The notes: generated from the letters alone by a model not told the origin. A stretch of DNA of 64,000 nucleotides from AP-15 sp963750195 (GCA_963750195.1 CAVVPS010000002.1:186001-250000); one strand, 5' to 3'; shown: positions 38,815 through 48,860, numbered from the stretch's first letter. Numbers and translations: made by a program.

Positions 38815-39159
38815 TCGGCATTCCGGGCAATGTCCGCGTCTATCTGGCGTGCGGCGTCACCGACATGAGGAAAGGCTTTGACGGGCTGGCGGCGCGGGTT
38901 CAGACCACCTTGCGCCTCGACCCGCATGGCGGCGCGCTTGTTCGTGTTCCGTGGTCGCCGCGGCGATCTGATCAAGGTGCTGTGGTGGGACGGGCAAGGT
39001 TTGTGCCTGTTTGCTAAGCGGCTGGAGCGCGGCCGGTTTTTGTGGCCGCAGGCGAAGGACGGATCGGTGGTGCTGACGGCAGCACAATTGTCGATGCTGC
39101 TGGAGGGCATCGATTGGCGTGCGCCACGCCGCAGCTGGACCCCGGAAGTGGCTAGTTGA
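38811..39159 (+). CDS. tnpB: IS66 TnpB, frameshifted
   Basis: The first frame gives IPGNVRVYLACGVTDMRKGF and DGLAARVQTTL; the second frame, from about 38930, gives LFVFRGRRGDLIKVLWWDG and GLCLFAKRLERGRFLWPQ. Both are the standard TnpB (Orf2) sequence of about 115 residues. One base is missing near 38938. TnpB is a small accessory protein of unknown biochemical role essential for IS66 transposition. Confidence 0.85.
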
Positions 39160-39233
39160 ACAGCGCGACATAGTGACTCAGGCGGGTACGATGTCGATAC
39201 TGCTCAATGCAAGCGGGAGTAAACTGATGGTTG

Positions 39234-40830
39234 ATGCCGGACGCTGCTGACCCCGTTCAAGAGATCGCCGAGCTGCGCCTCCTGCTGGCCGAACGCGAGG
39301 CGGAATTGGCGGAAGCGCGGGCCGAGCTGACCGGCGCCCGGCTGCGGATCGAACAGTACAAGGCTCAGCTTGCCCAGCTGCGGCGCATGCAGTTCGGGCG
39401 CTCGTCGGAAAAACTCGATACTCAGATCGCGCAACTCGAGCTGATGCTCGAAGATTTGGAAGAGAGCGAAGCGGCGCGCACAGCGCCGGCGGCACAGCGC
39501 GTCCCCGATCAGCCGCGCCGCGAACGTCGCCAGCCGGTGCGACGGCCGCTGCCCGATCATTTGCCGCGCGAGGAGATCGTGCACGATCCGGGGTCGGTGT
39601 GCCCGGGCTGCGGCGGCACCCGGTTTAGCAAACTCGGCGAGGACGTGACCGAGGTCTTGGAGAAGATCCCGGCCCGCCTCAAAGTGATCCGCCATATTCG
39701 GCCCAAACTCAGCTGTCGCTGCTGCGAGCGCATCCTGCAGGCGCCGATGCCCGATCTGCCGATCGAGAAGGGTCGGCCCGGACCGGGCCTGGTCGCCAAT
39801 GTCGTGGTCAGCAAATACCTCGACGGGCTGCCGCTCTACCGTCAATCGGCGATCCTGGCGCGCGAAGGCATCGCGATCGAGCGCGCCACCCTGGCCGACT
39901 GGGTCGGGCACGCTGCTTGGTGGGTGACGCCGTTGGCCGCGCTGATCGGCGCGCATGTCATGGCAGCGCCGATCATCCACACCGACGACACGCCGATCGC
40001 GGTGCTGGCCCCCGGCAACGGCAAGACCAGGACCGGACGGCTGTGGACCTATGTAGTTGACGAGCGACCCTGGCAGGGTGGGCGGGCACCGGCAGCATAT
40101 TATCGTTTCAGCCCCGACCGCCGCGGCGAGCGACCGCGCGATCATCTGGCCCTCTTTCGCGGCGCGATCCAGGCCGACGCCTTCAGCGGCTACGCCGCCC
40201 TGACGCGACCGCCATCCGCCAAAGACCAGGTCGGCCGAGGGCCGCCGCTGATCCACGCAGCGTGTTGGGCCCATGCGCGGCGCAAGTTTTACGACGTGTT
40301 CGAATCGACCAGAGTCGCCGATCGCCGAAGAGGCACTGAAACGGATCGGCGAGCTCTATCGGATCGAAGCCCCGGTCACCGGCCAGCCGGCCGAAATCCG
40401 CCTAGCGGCGCGCCAGAACCGTGCCGTGGCGATCCTCGATGCCTTGCGCGACTGGCTGACGGCGCAGCGCCGCCGGCTGTCATCGAAGAACGCACTCGCT
40501 AAAGCGATCCAGTACGCGCTGAGCCGCTGGGAGGCGCTGGCCCGCTATGCCGGCGATGGCCGGCTCGCGATTGACAATAACGTCGCCGAGCGTGCCCTGC
40601 GCGGCATTGCCATTACCCGTAAAAATTTCTTGTTCCTCGGATCTGATGCCGGCGGCGAGCGCGCCGCAATCCTCTACACCGTGCTGGAAAGCGCCAAACT
40701 CAATGGCCTCGATCCGCAGACTTGGCTCGCCGATGTGATCGATCGCACGGCCAAGGGTCACCCGATCAACCGGCTCGGCGAACTGTTGCCGTGGAACTGG
40801 CATGGGCAGCCTGCCAAACTGGCGGCATGA
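39234..40830 (+). CDS. tnpC: IS66 transposase TnpC, frameshifted
   Basis: DDE transposase of about 530 residues. It has an N-terminal leucine-zipper region (EIAELRLLLAEREAELAEAR), a Cys-rich zinc finger (CPGCGG, then CRCCE), catalytic Asp residues in HTDDTPIAVL and QADAFSGYAAL, and the catalytic Glu in NNVAERALRGIAITRKN. The frame changes near 40308-40316 between YDVFESTR and SPIAEEALKRIGELY. All catalytic residues are present once the shift is ignored. Its TGA overlaps the start of the pRiA4b ORF-3-like gene. Confidence 0.9.
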
Positions 40831-41405
40831 GCGCCGACGATAGCCCCCCTTCCGATATGATTGCGACGCTGCGCATCGATCTCCTCGGCAGCGATCCGCC
40901 GATCTGGCGCGAGATCGAGGTGCCGACCTCGATGACGCTCAAACAGCTTCATGCGGTCGTCCAAGCCGCCATGGGATGGGAGGACGCTCATCTCTGGGAG
41001 TTCGCCGTCGGTCGCGAGCACATCGGCAGCGGTCGAGCCGCCAAGCTGACCCTCCAGGCGCTGCTTCGGCCACGCACAACCAAGCTATCCTACATCTACG
41101 ACTTCGGCGATTGCTGGGAACATCAGCTCACCCTGACCAAACCTCGCGCTGCCGGTCCAGGATCGGCCTATCCGCGCTACCTCGCCGGCGAGCAGGCGGC
41201 ACCTCCCGAGGATTGCGGCGGAATCCCTGGCTTCTATACCCAGCTCGAAATTCTCGCCGATCCCAAGCACCCGGAGCATCACGACGTCAAAGATTGGTTC
41301 GGCGACTTCGATCCAAACGCCTTCGACGAACAGCACGTCAAGGCCCGGATCGCCCAAATCGCAAACCGTCGCCGCCCAACGCCGACCAAAACCAAGCCGC
41401 GGTAA
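40827..41405 (+). CDS. Plasmid pRiA4b ORF-3-like protein
   Basis: A 192-residue protein of the PRiA4_ORF3 family: LRIDLLGSDPPIWREIEVPT, LKQLHAVVQAAMGWEDAHLW, KLSYIYDFGDCWEHQLTL and the C-terminal DWFGDFDPNAFD. The ATG overlaps the tnpC stop and the gene lies wholly inside the element, so it is a passenger of this IS66. Such genes are common beside IS66 transposases; their role is not known. Confidence 0.9.
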   Translation: MSADDSPPSDMIATLRIDLLGSDPPIWREIEVPTSMTLKQLHAVVQAAMGWEDAHLWEFAVGREHIGSGRAAKLTLQALLRPRTTKLSYIYDFGDCWEHQLTLTKPRAAGPGSAYPRYLAGEQAAPPEDCGGIPGFYTQLEILADPKHPEHHDVKDWFGDFDPNAFDEQHVKARIAQIANRRRPTPTKTKPR

Positions 41406-41420
41406 TCAGCCGACGCTTAC

Positions 41421-41486
41421 GATATGAACGCAGGGGGCGTGACGCTGCGAAAACCGGAGTCCTTTTCCGACGATTTCTCTTGGCAT
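41421..41486 (-). pseudogene. Radical-SAM protein, 5' part upstream of the IS66 insertion
   Basis: ATG 41486 starts MPREIVGKGLRFSQRHAPC-V-H-I. Joining this across the element, using one copy of GATATGAA, restores an unbroken frame with C-V-H-I-C-R-Y-C, the CxxxCxxC motif that holds the 4Fe-4S cluster of radical-SAM enzymes. A GAGTGAGA stretch precedes the ATG. With 38063-38287 about 100 residues are recoverable; the rest of the gene is missing. Confidence 0.7.
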
Positions 41487-41662
41487 GGCCAATCTCACTC
41501 ACGTCTCGATTTGGCCCGAACTATGGCTCAAGCAGGTCGCCCTTCACCTCGCTGCCTTCGGGTGAGGCTTCGAAGCCGAGGTAGACGGCATTGCGAGCGC
41601 GGGTCGAGAAGCAAACCGTCATGACACCTCTCGCCGTCAAAACGGTGGTAGTGACATCTTGC

Positions 41663-42643
41663 TTACTCGAAGCCGACCACCGCATGCGGGACGTAAGGTT
41701 CCTCCAACGCCGCAATCTCCTCGACGGACAGCTTCACATTGACGGAAGCGATCGCATCGTCGAGTTGATGCAGCTTGGTGGCGCCAACGATCGGCGCGGA
41801 GATAACGGGCTTCGACAAGAGCCAGGCAAGCGCGATCTGTGCACGGGGGACGCCGCGGGCTTTGGCCACCTCGGCGACGCGCTCGGCGACTTTCCTGTCG
41901 GCTTCTTCGGTCTTGGCGAAGAGCCGGCCAAATGCCTCGTCGGTCTCGGTGCGGATGCTGGTGTATTCCCAGTCACGGCTGAGCTTGCCACGTGCCTGCG
42001 GGCTCCAGGGGATGACGCCGATGCCTTCGGTCGCGCATAGCGGCAGCATCTCGCGCTCCTCTTCGCGGTAGAGCAGGTTTACGAGGTTCTGCATGCTGAC
42101 AAATCGTGTCCAGCCGTGCTTTTCGGCGATGCCGAGCGCGCGGGCGAAGTGCCAAGCGTGCATCGACGAGGCGCCGATATAGCGCGCTTTACCAGCCTTG
42201 ACGACGTCATGCAGCGCTTCGAGCGTCTCTTCGATCGGCGTGTCATGGTCGAAACGGTGGATCTGATAGAGGTCGACGTAATCCATGCCGAGCCGACGCA
42301 GGCTGTTGTCGATCTCGGCGAAGATCGCCTTCCTCGAAAGCCCGGCGCCATTTGGGCCGGGACGCATTCGGCCATACACCTTGGTGGCTATAACCACCTC
42401 ATCGCGTCGGGCAAAGTCCCGGATCGCGCGGCCCAGGATTTCTTCGCTGTTGCCAAGCGAATAGCGATTGGCGGTATCGAAGAAATTGATGCCCGCATCG
42501 AGGGCCTTCTTGATGAACGGCCGGCTCTCCTCCTCGGGCAGGCTCCAGGCATGATTGCCGAGATTGCCGCCGCCATAGCTCATGCAGCCGAGGCAAATGC
42601 GCGAGACATCGAGGCCAGTGCGGCCGAGCTTGGTATATTCCAT
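41663..42643 (-). CDS. Aldo/keto reductase
   Basis: A 326-residue NADPH-dependent (alpha/beta)8-barrel oxidoreductase. The tetrad is visible: Asp and Tyr in FFDTANRYSLGNSE, Lys in VIATKVYG and His in DLYQIHRFD. The C-terminal cofactor loop is PIVGATKLHQLDDAI. ATG 42643 (MEYTKLGRTGLDVS) matches family starts; a TTG five codons earlier is possible, and no clear ribosome site supports either. It is the last gene of a minus-strand dehydrogenase set. Confidence 0.9.
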   Translation of the reverse strand: MEYTKLGRTGLDVSRICLGCMSYGGGNLGNHAWSLPEEESRPFIKKALDAGINFFDTANRYSLGNSEEILGRAIRDFARRDEVVIATKVYGRMRPGPNGAGLSRKAIFAEIDNSLRRLGMDYVDLYQIHRFDHDTPIEETLEALHDVVKAGKARYIGASSMHAWHFARALGIAEKHGWTRFVSMQNLVNLLYREEEREMLPLCATEGIGVIPWSPQARGKLSRDWEYTSIRTETDEAFGRLFAKTEEADRKVAERVAEVAKARGVPRAQIALAWLLSKPVISAPIVGATKLHQLDDAIASVNVKLSVEEIAALEEPYVPHAVVGFE

Positions 42644-42691
42644 GGTTATCTGGGCCAATAAGTTTGAATTCGCGGCCGATATTAATCAGCC

Positions 42692-43636
42692 TCAGAACCA
42701 TTTTTCCTTGTCGACGGGGTTCAGTAGCGGTTGCCCGGCGGCAAACCGGCGGCAGTTCTCGATCAACATCGCCTCCCATTTCTCGCGATATGGCGTGCCA
42801 TGAATCGCGACATGCGGTGTGATCAGCACGTTTGGCATGCTCCAGATCGGGTGGTTGGGCGGCAACGGCTCGGGGTCGGCGACATCTAGGCCGGCCCCGG
42901 CGAGATGGCCGGAGCGCAGGGCCTCGACCAGGTCGTCCGTTACCACGCAGCGACCGCGCGCGATGTTGATGAAGTACGCCCCGCGCTTCATTCGCGCGAA
43001 GAGCGTGGCGTTGAACATTCCCACCGTGTTCGGCGTCTCCGGGGTCGTCAGGATCACGAAATCGGCCTGGCCCAGACGGTCCTCGATTTGGTCCGGGCTT
43101 GCAAGATCGGCCATACCGGCCGGACGCTCGGTTATCCGCGGATCGATGCCGAGCACGTGCATTCCGAGCGCAGCACAGAGCTTCGATGCTTCGCTGCCGG
43201 TGCCGCCAACTCCGATGATCAGCACCGTCTTTTGTGGAAGATCGATCATTTCGGGCCCCCGCAGCCACAGCTTTTGGGCCAGGTAGTGATCAAAGCGGCG
43301 GGCGAAGGCGAGGAGGAACGCAACGGCGTGGGCGGCGAGGTGCTCGTTATAGCTGCCGCGCATGTTGGTGACGATGACGTCGCTCTTGACCAGCGCGTCA
43401 TAGAACCAGGCACCCCCGAGTCCGGCTCGGGCAGCGCAGATCCAGCGCAGTTTTGTGGCTCGCGCGAGCAACTCAGGTGGCACCGTACCATAGGTGGCAT
43501 CGGCGTCGACAATGTCGTCGGCAGCGTCCTTAGGGTCGGCAAATGCTTTGACCACGACGCCCGGTACCGCGCGTCGGATTGTTTCCGGCCAAGAAGGATC
43601 GGCGTCGGGAGCAAGCACCAGAATCTTAAAACTCAT
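42692..43636 (-). CDS. D-2-hydroxyacid dehydrogenase family protein
   Basis: A 314-residue NAD(P)-dependent dehydrogenase. Its nucleotide-binding motif is VLIIGVGGTGSEASKL (GxGxxG). Substrate and catalytic elements are NMRGSYNEHLAAHAV, the Arg in NIARGRCVV, the Glu region DVADPEPLPP and the His in TPHVAIHG. AGAGGA precedes ATG 43636, which I prefer to an in-frame start 54 codons earlier that would overlap the SDR gene. It probably reduces or oxidises a 2-keto or 2-hydroxy acid in the local catabolic pathway. Confidence 0.9.
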   Translation of the reverse strand: MSFKILVLAPDADPSWPETIRRAVPGVVVKAFADPKDAADDIVDADATYGTVPPELLARATKLRWICAARAGLGGAWFYDALVKSDVIVTNMRGSYNEHLAAHAVAFLLAFARRFDHYLAQKLWLRGPEMIDLPQKTVLIIGVGGTGSEASKLCAALGMHVLGIDPRITERPAGMADLASPDQIEDRLGQADFVILTTPETPNTVGMFNATLFARMKRGAYFINIARGRCVVTDDLVEALRSGHLAGAGLDVADPEPLPPNHPIWSMPNVLITPHVAIHGTPYREKWEAMLIENCRRFAAGQPLLNPVDKEKWF

Positions 43637-43686
43637 TGATTGATCCTCTCTCGCCGGCTCAGTCCGGCAGTCGATTACGCTTCGGT

Positions 43687-44556
43687 TTAGCGCCGAAACG
43701 GCGCGTCGAGAGTCAGGAACTCGGCGAATTCGTCTTGGTAATCCGGATGCCAACGCGACAGGGGCGGACGGTTGCGGATGATGTCTTCCGCTGCCCACAG
43801 GACGCGCCGATTGTCGACGTCGCGGGTCACGTCGTTGTCGGGGCAGATGATGTAGAAGTCGCCCGCCGCCATTCCCGCCACCATAAAGTCCACAACCTGC
43901 TCCGGCATCCAGGATCCGGCCGGCTTCTCGGTACGGCCGCCGGCGGTCATGCCGGTATAGGTCGAGCCCGGCACCAGCAGATGCGCACTGACCTGGCAGC
44001 CAGCGACGTTGCGCAGCGTATGCGCCAATCCCTCGGTCAGCACCTTCACCCCAGCCTTTGTCACATTGTAGGCGGTGTTGCCGGGAGGGCAGGTAATGCC
44101 CTGCTTGGAGCCGGTGTTGACGATTGCGGCGGGCGTGCCCTGGTCAATCATCGCTTGGGCGAAGGTGTGGACGCCGTTGATGACGCCCCACAGATTGACG
44201 CTCAGCACCCGCTGCCAGCCTTGGTACTGATCAAACGGACCGCCGCCCGCCGAGACGCCGGCGTTGTTCATCAGCACCGCGACCTCGCCGAACGCGTCGA
44301 GGGCGCGATCCTTCAGTCGCCGGACGTCATCCAATTGGCTAACATCGGTCGGGATGGCCAGTACGTCGGATGCGGCGCCCTTAGCCGACTGCATCACTTC
44401 AGTCGCTGCGCGGTCGAGCGCCTCGCCGCCGAGATCCGCGAGGCAGACCCGCATGCCCATCGCCGCAAACCGCTTGGCCGCGGCCAAGCCAATTCCGCTC
44501 GCGGCTCCGGTCACCACGGCGACTCGCCCCTCGGTCAGCGCAGGATGTTGATCCAT
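43687..44556 (-). CDS. Short-chain dehydrogenase/reductase (SDR)
   Basis: A 289-residue classical SDR with VAVVTGAASGIGLAAAKRF (cofactor binding), Asp after beta-2 (CLADLGG, favouring NAD), NNAGVSAGGG, catalytic Ser in NTGSKQG and YNVTK as the Y-x3-K pair. A longer-than-usual C-terminal tail (about 40 residues, ending DEFAEFLTLDAPFRR) follows. GGAGGG precedes the ATG. It lies between the hydroxyacid dehydrogenase and an aldehyde dehydrogenase on the same strand. Confidence 0.9.
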   Translation of the reverse strand: MDQHPALTEGRVAVVTGAASGIGLAAAKRFAAMGMRVCLADLGGEALDRAATEVMQSAKGAASDVLAIPTDVSQLDDVRRLKDRALDAFGEVAVLMNNAGVSAGGGPFDQYQGWQRVLSVNLWGVINGVHTFAQAMIDQGTPAAIVNTGSKQGITCPPGNTAYNVTKAGVKVLTEGLAHTLRNVAGCQVSAHLLVPGSTYTGMTAGGRTEKPAGSWMPEQVVDFMVAGMAAGDFYIICPDNDVTRDVDNRRVLWAAEDIIRNRPPLSRWHPDYQDEFAEFLTLDAPFRR

Positions 44557-44582
44557 GATCCCTCCTTGCCTGCTGCAATGCC

Positions 44583-46083
44583 TTACTGCCGGCGCGGCGT
44601 GTTAAGGTTGACGGTAACGTTCTTGCGCTGGGTGAAGCTATCGAGCATGCCTTCGAGCGAGAATTCGCGGCCGATGCCGCTCTGCTTGTAGCCGGCGTAG
44701 GAATGACCGGGCTGTTGGCCGAGCCCTTGGTTAACCTGGACCCAGCCGGATTCGATGGCGTGCGCGGCGCACAGCCCAACCCCGATATCGTGGGTCCAGA
44801 CATAGGCGGCGAGCCCGTAATGGCTGTCGTTGGCCATGCGGATAGCCTCGGCCTCGTCGCGCCAAGGGATCGCTACCAGCACCGGGCCAAAGATCTCCTC
44901 GCGCGCCAGCCGCCAATTGTTAGAAGCGTCCGCGAACACGGTAGGGATGACGAAATAGCCTTCGCTCAGCGGGCCCTCTTTGGGCGGTAATCCGCCAAAT
45001 ACCAGCCGCGCGTCGGCACGCTTTAGGCCCTCAGCGACATAACTGCAGACCTTGGTGAACTGCTTTTCATTGATGATGCTGCCGATATCGGTTGCCTCGT
45101 TGAGCGGATCGCCGAGCTTCAGCGCCTGCGTCTTGGTCCGCAATTTGTCGAGGAAGCTGTCAAAGATGTCAGCGTGCAGGAACAGCCGAGATCCCGCGGT
45201 GCAGGATTGGCTCTGTGAAACGCATGCCGGCGATCACGCCGTCCACCACCCAATCCCCGTCGGCGTCGGGATAGACAATCGACGGGCTCTTGCCACCAAG
45301 TTCGAGCGACACCGGCACGATCCGGTCCGCCGCGGCGCGCATGATGAGCTTGCCGACCTCGGTCGAGCCGGTGAACGACAGCTTGCGGACCAGCGAGTGC
45401 TGAGCCAGCGGCCAGCCGCATTCCTCGCCGAGACCCGTCAGCACGTTCAGCACGCCCGGCGGCAGGAATTCCTGGCAGATTTCGGCCATCATCAGCACAC
45501 CAAGCGGCGCGTCCTCCGCGGCCTTCAGCACGAGTGTGTTGCCGGCGCACAGGGCCGGCGCGATCTTTAAGGCACCCAGCAACACCGGGGCGTTCCACGG
45601 GATGATCGCGCCGACGACGCCGACCGGCTCGCGCCGCGTATAGCTCAGCATATGCTCGCCGAGCGGGATCGTCTCGCCCTTTAGTTCGCCGGCGAGGCCA
45701 CCGAAGTAGCGGAAGATGTCGGCCGAAAGCCGTGCCTCGCCGCGCGCTTGGGTGCGCAGCGCATTGCCGGTTTCGAGCGCGATGGTGCGGGCGATCTCCT
45801 CGGCCCGCGCCTCCATCGCTTCAGCGATGCGCAGCAGCAGCCGGCCGCGGTCCCGTGGCACGACCGTGCTCCAGGCCGGGAAGGCCCTCGCGGCGGCTTC
45901 TACGGCCCCGTTCACGTCAGCCGCATCGCCGCGCGGGATCTCGACGATCGGCCGTCGCTTTGCCGGATTCTCGACGGTGAGTAACTCCCCCGACATGCTG
46001 TCGACCCAGGCGCCGTCGATCAACATCTGAGCGCGACGCAGTTTCTTCTCGGCTTGTTGGCGCATCTGTTCAACAACGGACAT
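44583..46083 (-). CDS. NAD(P)-dependent aldehyde dehydrogenase, frameshifted
   Basis: About 500 residues that would oxidise an aldehyde to its acid. From ATG 46083 (GGAG upstream) the first frame covers the cofactor part (GVVGAIIPWNAPVLLGALKI, FTGSTEVGKLIM) and the catalytic Glu in SLELGGKSP. Near 45215, after IAGMRFT, one base is lost; the catalytic Cys in SQSCTAGSRLFLH and the rest (EEIFGPVLVAIPW, GYKQSGIGREFSLEG) lie in the next frame. Everything else is intact, which suggests a recent mutation or an assembly indel. Confidence 0.85.
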
Positions 46084-46245
46084 CGAATTCGCCTCCGCTC
46101 CTGACCGCAGGCGTAGCGGCCTATGGAGTTATCACGTTATATGTGCTTGGATATAGCGATGATGGCGCAGCGGGACGCGCCTGGCAAGGGTTCGTCCTAC
46201 CGCTTTTCGCTCATCGCGTGGCCGATAACAGAGGAGGAACGAACT

Positions 46246-46665
46246 ATGGACACGATCGAACTCGATCCACGGCTTCGGCATGCTGCCGGGTATCTCGGAC
46301 GGACACCGTTGATGCTGATCGACGGCAAGCTTGTTCCGGCCGCTTCCGGCAAGACCTTTGCGGTCTACAACCCGGCCACCGGAGCGGTCATCGCCAATGT
46401 GCCGGAGCCTGATAAGGCGGATGTCAATCATGCGGTCGCCGCCGCGCGGCGCGCCTTTGACGACGGGCGCTGGGCCAATGTCGGCGCCGCCGGGCGGGGC
46501 AAGATGCTGTGGAAGCTGGCCGACCTGATCGAGCGTGACCTCGAGGAACTGGCCGAGCTAGAATCGATCGACAACGGCAAGCCCTATGCGGTGGCGCGCG
46601 TCGCCGACCTGCCTCGGGATCGCGGGAGACAGGGCGGTCTGACCGATGCTCCCGTAGAGGCATAA
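46246..46665 (+). pseudogene. Aldehyde dehydrogenase, N-terminal relic
   Basis: From ATG 46246, with GAGGAGG upstream, about 122 residues match an aldehyde dehydrogenase start: LMLIDGKLVPAASGKTFAVY, NPATGAVIANVPEPDKADVN, then LADLIERDLEELAELESIDN and GKPYAVARVADLP. The frame then ends in 18 unrelated residues. No cofactor or catalytic region remains. It is divergent from the other aldehyde dehydrogenase, so the 162-bp gap probably carried a shared promoter region. A CGGGAA-type repeat lies just after the break. Confidence 0.8.
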
Positions 46666-47384
46666 TCGGAAACTTTTTGCCCCCGAACCGAGAGAATATT
46701 CGACTTAACCGGGAATAGACGGGAACGAAAGATCGCGACTGAGCAGCATGCATGGCCGCCGAGAGAGGCGGAAGGCGCTGCGCTGTTCCGCCCTACGCTT
46801 GCTGTCCGCATCGAAATATAGGGTGTGCCCTCGGTTTGGAAAGAGGATCGACCGGCAGGCGCAGGCAGCCCGCCGTCTTTGCGATTGCCGCTGCTCAGCT
46901 GTCTCGTGAGGGAGGCGGCGCGAACGGAGGAGTTTCATCATCAAGCTGCGCGGCAGACGCGCGAAGGCGGCGGATTCATCCGACCTACGTCTCTCATGCC
47001 GCCCTCACCACGACGCGGGGTGCCGCTGCGCAGGTCGCTATTCGTCCGACGATCTTGGGGCGATCCTATGCGTTATCAAGCTTCCATTTCCTGCGTTAAT
47101 CTTGAGGCCGCAATTTGGCTCTGATTGGGATGCGCCGCATCTAGGCTGGAGGGGTCATCGGGGGGCTTTGCGCCTTGGGGTCGCCCCGGCTCTACTCTAT
47201 GATGGTGGAGGGATGTCCATTGTCCGCTCCCTCAGCAGGCGAGCGGTCACAGACCTTGAGGCAAGTTTCAATCCCAAAAAAGCTGCCGAGAACCGGTCCA
47301 CACGATTCTGCGTTTCCGGCGCACTACCCATCATGCTATACAGGTGCGCAAGCAGCATTTTCCCATCGAAATACGAAAGTTGTC
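46666..47384. other. Gene-poor stretch with a CGGGAA-type repeat
   Basis: 719 bp without a recognised gene. At 46679-46726 a unit GAACCGAGAGAATATTCGAC followed by TTAACCGGGAATAGACGGGA resembles the unit at 28431-28499. Open frames over 60 codons exist on both strands but show no family signature or ribosome site. The last 100 bp become A+T-richer and lead into the next gene. Confidence 0.45.
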
Positions 47385-47720
47385 ATGTCTGTTAGTCCCA
47401 TAGCAGAGCTTGAACAGGAACTAAGTGTCCTCGCAGACAAGCTTTTGAGCGAGCAGCCTGTAATAGGGGCAAAGCCTTTATCGCCGAACGAGAAAATGGC
47501 GTTGGCAGTGCGCGCATTGGTAGACCGACTCTGCCCTCATAAAGCACGCATCAACAGCGTTATACATACACTTGGTTTTCAAGCGTCGGTAACCCTCGTC
47601 GATGTAGTGATATGCATGACGTTTCGTCTCGATGTACCAATGCTCAAGGTGTCAGAAATCCTCTGCCGCATTGGGCTAGAGACTTTTTGTCAAGATCCAC
47701 CGTCGCTCCTGAGCACGTGA
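47385..47720 (+). CDS. Hypothetical helical protein
   Basis: 111 residues with an amphipathic N-terminus (PIAELEQELSVLADKLLSEQ) and a more hydrophobic middle (TLGFQASVTLVDVVICMTF). No domain is recognised. ATG 47385 has only a weak GAAAG upstream. The base composition is clearly more A+T-rich than the surrounding catabolic and secretion genes. It converges on the zincin gene with a 12-bp gap, so the two may have arrived together. Confidence 0.45.
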   Translation: MSVSPIAELEQELSVLADKLLSEQPVIGAKPLSPNEKMALAVRALVDRLCPHKARINSVIHTLGFQASVTLVDVVICMTFRLDVPMLKVSEILCRIGLETFCQDPPSLLST

Positions 47721-47732
47721 TCTTTACGCGCG

Positions 47733-48860
47733 TCAAAACATGTACTTTCCAGACGCCAGATCATGATTGTAACCGTATTTCTCTCTTATTTCGCCAAACT
47801 TCCCCCGTGCGTTACGTTGGATATTATCGAACGTAGGCAGCATTACCTTAAGCGCGCTATAGTCAGCTAATTCTGACAATATTTTGAACTCAGGGAATTG
47901 ATTACCTATTTCTAAGAGGGCTCGTGAAACAAGTACGTCGGCTTCCTTTATAACATGATCGTGAGGTAGGCCCATTACTAATGGACTGTACCGCAGGAAC
48001 ATAAGTCTCTTTAGCGGAAGTGGATGAGTCTCTTCAGTGTAGAAGTGCCCCATATCTTTCGCTTCGCGCATCCAAATAAGTGCCACAATAATAATTCCGA
48101 GCCATATTGATGTAATTGCGATCTCTATAGGAAACGAACCACCGCTCCCGACGATCTGATGTTCTCCATCCAAAATATTGTGGAGAAGATTGCGTACGCC
48201 GAAGAAGTCGGCGGCATACTCCGCATGAATGCACTCAGCATCTGAGGGGTTTCTGAATGCTGCAATTGGTAACTCACATAGAAATTGAAGGTGTTTCTCT
48301 CTTCGGAAATAATCGACGTGTCCTTCGGTAATATGTGAAAGCTCATGGATGAAAATATACTCTAATACGCGGTTGGCCATATACCCGCGAAGCATATTTC
48401 GCAATGGCGTAACGGGGTTGAGGGCCTCGGCAATCATTGATCGGTCCTCTGGTGCATATTGCCGAGTATTCCTGCCAAGCGGAAATTTGAAGGAAAAGTC
48501 CGGCTTTTCAGAGGTCGCGTCTCCAAAAAATGGAAAAAGTCCTCTCTTTGAGAGAAATCCACCAGTTATCTCGTATAGTTCGAACATGAGCGGGAGATAT
48601 AAAGCAATACACTGAGTGTCAATTTGCCGCCCACAAACGGCATTGCTTGACGGCGAATCGAGTAGACCAAACCGTACAAGCAGCTGTTCACCTGAGGCAT
48701 TTGCCCTATGAGTTAGATCACGAATTCGTCTCTGGAAGTGTTCCCATGCATGGTTATAAAATGTGAACGATAAGGTTGGCGAGAGATTGTCTTGATACGG
48801 GACGCCAAGCGGTTGTGAGAACGCCTGAAATCGTGGATGTATTGTTGTAGATGGCGGCAT
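47733..48860 (-). CDS. Putative membrane zinc metalloprotease (zincin)
   Basis: A 375-residue protein with HELSHITEGH at 172-181 (HExxH, zinc ligands His172 and His176, catalytic Glu173). A downstream EYAADFFG at 214-221 supplies the E-x3-D type third-ligand motif seen in M48-like gluzincins. One membrane helix follows (about 246-264, IAITSIWLGIIIVALIW). It has no signal peptide. The gene is markedly A+T-richer than its neighbours and sits beside a broken resolvase, so horizontal transfer is likely. Substrate and family subgroup are unknown; it could belong to a defence or phage-related module, which is speculation. Confidence 0.65.
   Translation of the reverse strand: MPPSTTIHPRFQAFSQPLGVPYQDNLSPTLSFTFYNHAWEHFQRRIRDLTHRANASGEQLLVRFGLLDSPSSNAVCGRQIDTQCIALYLPLMFELYEITGGFLSKRGLFPFFGDATSEKPDFSFKFPLGRNTRQYAPEDRSMIAEALNPVTPLRNMLRGYMANRVLEYIFIHELSHITEGHVDYFRREKHLQFLCELPIAAFRNPSDAECIHAEYAADFFGVRNLLHNILDGEHQIVGSGGSFPIEIAITSIWLGIIIVALIWMREAKDMGHFYTEETHPLPLKRLMFLRYSPLVMGLPHDHVIKEADVLVSRALLEIGNQFPEFKILSELADYSALKVMLPTFDNIQRNARGKFGEIREKYGYNHDLASGKYMF

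Larger units (their letters stand above)
38288..41420 (+). mobile_element. IS66-family insertion sequence, complete ends
   Basis: A 3133-bp element. The left end is GTAAGCGTCAGCTGAGGGTC; the right end, read inward, is GTAAGCGTCGGCTGATTACC, so the terminal repeats match the GTAAGCG start typical of IS66. It carries tnpA, tnpB, tnpC and a pRiA4b ORF-3-like passenger with overlapping stops and starts. It is bordered by the 8-bp duplication GATATGAA and interrupts a radical-SAM gene. tnpB and tnpC each contain one frame shift, so it may be inactive unless these are sequencing errors. Confidence 0.95.

Noticed and set aside
38288..41420. Two separate insertion sequences
   Set aside because: Terminal repeats, gene order and a single exact 8-bp duplication at the outer ends show one IS66 element.
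47733..48860. Assigning the zincin to the Lit phage-exclusion protease family
   Set aside because: Only the HExxH core and general layout are shared; the remaining sequence does not allow that family call without a profile search.
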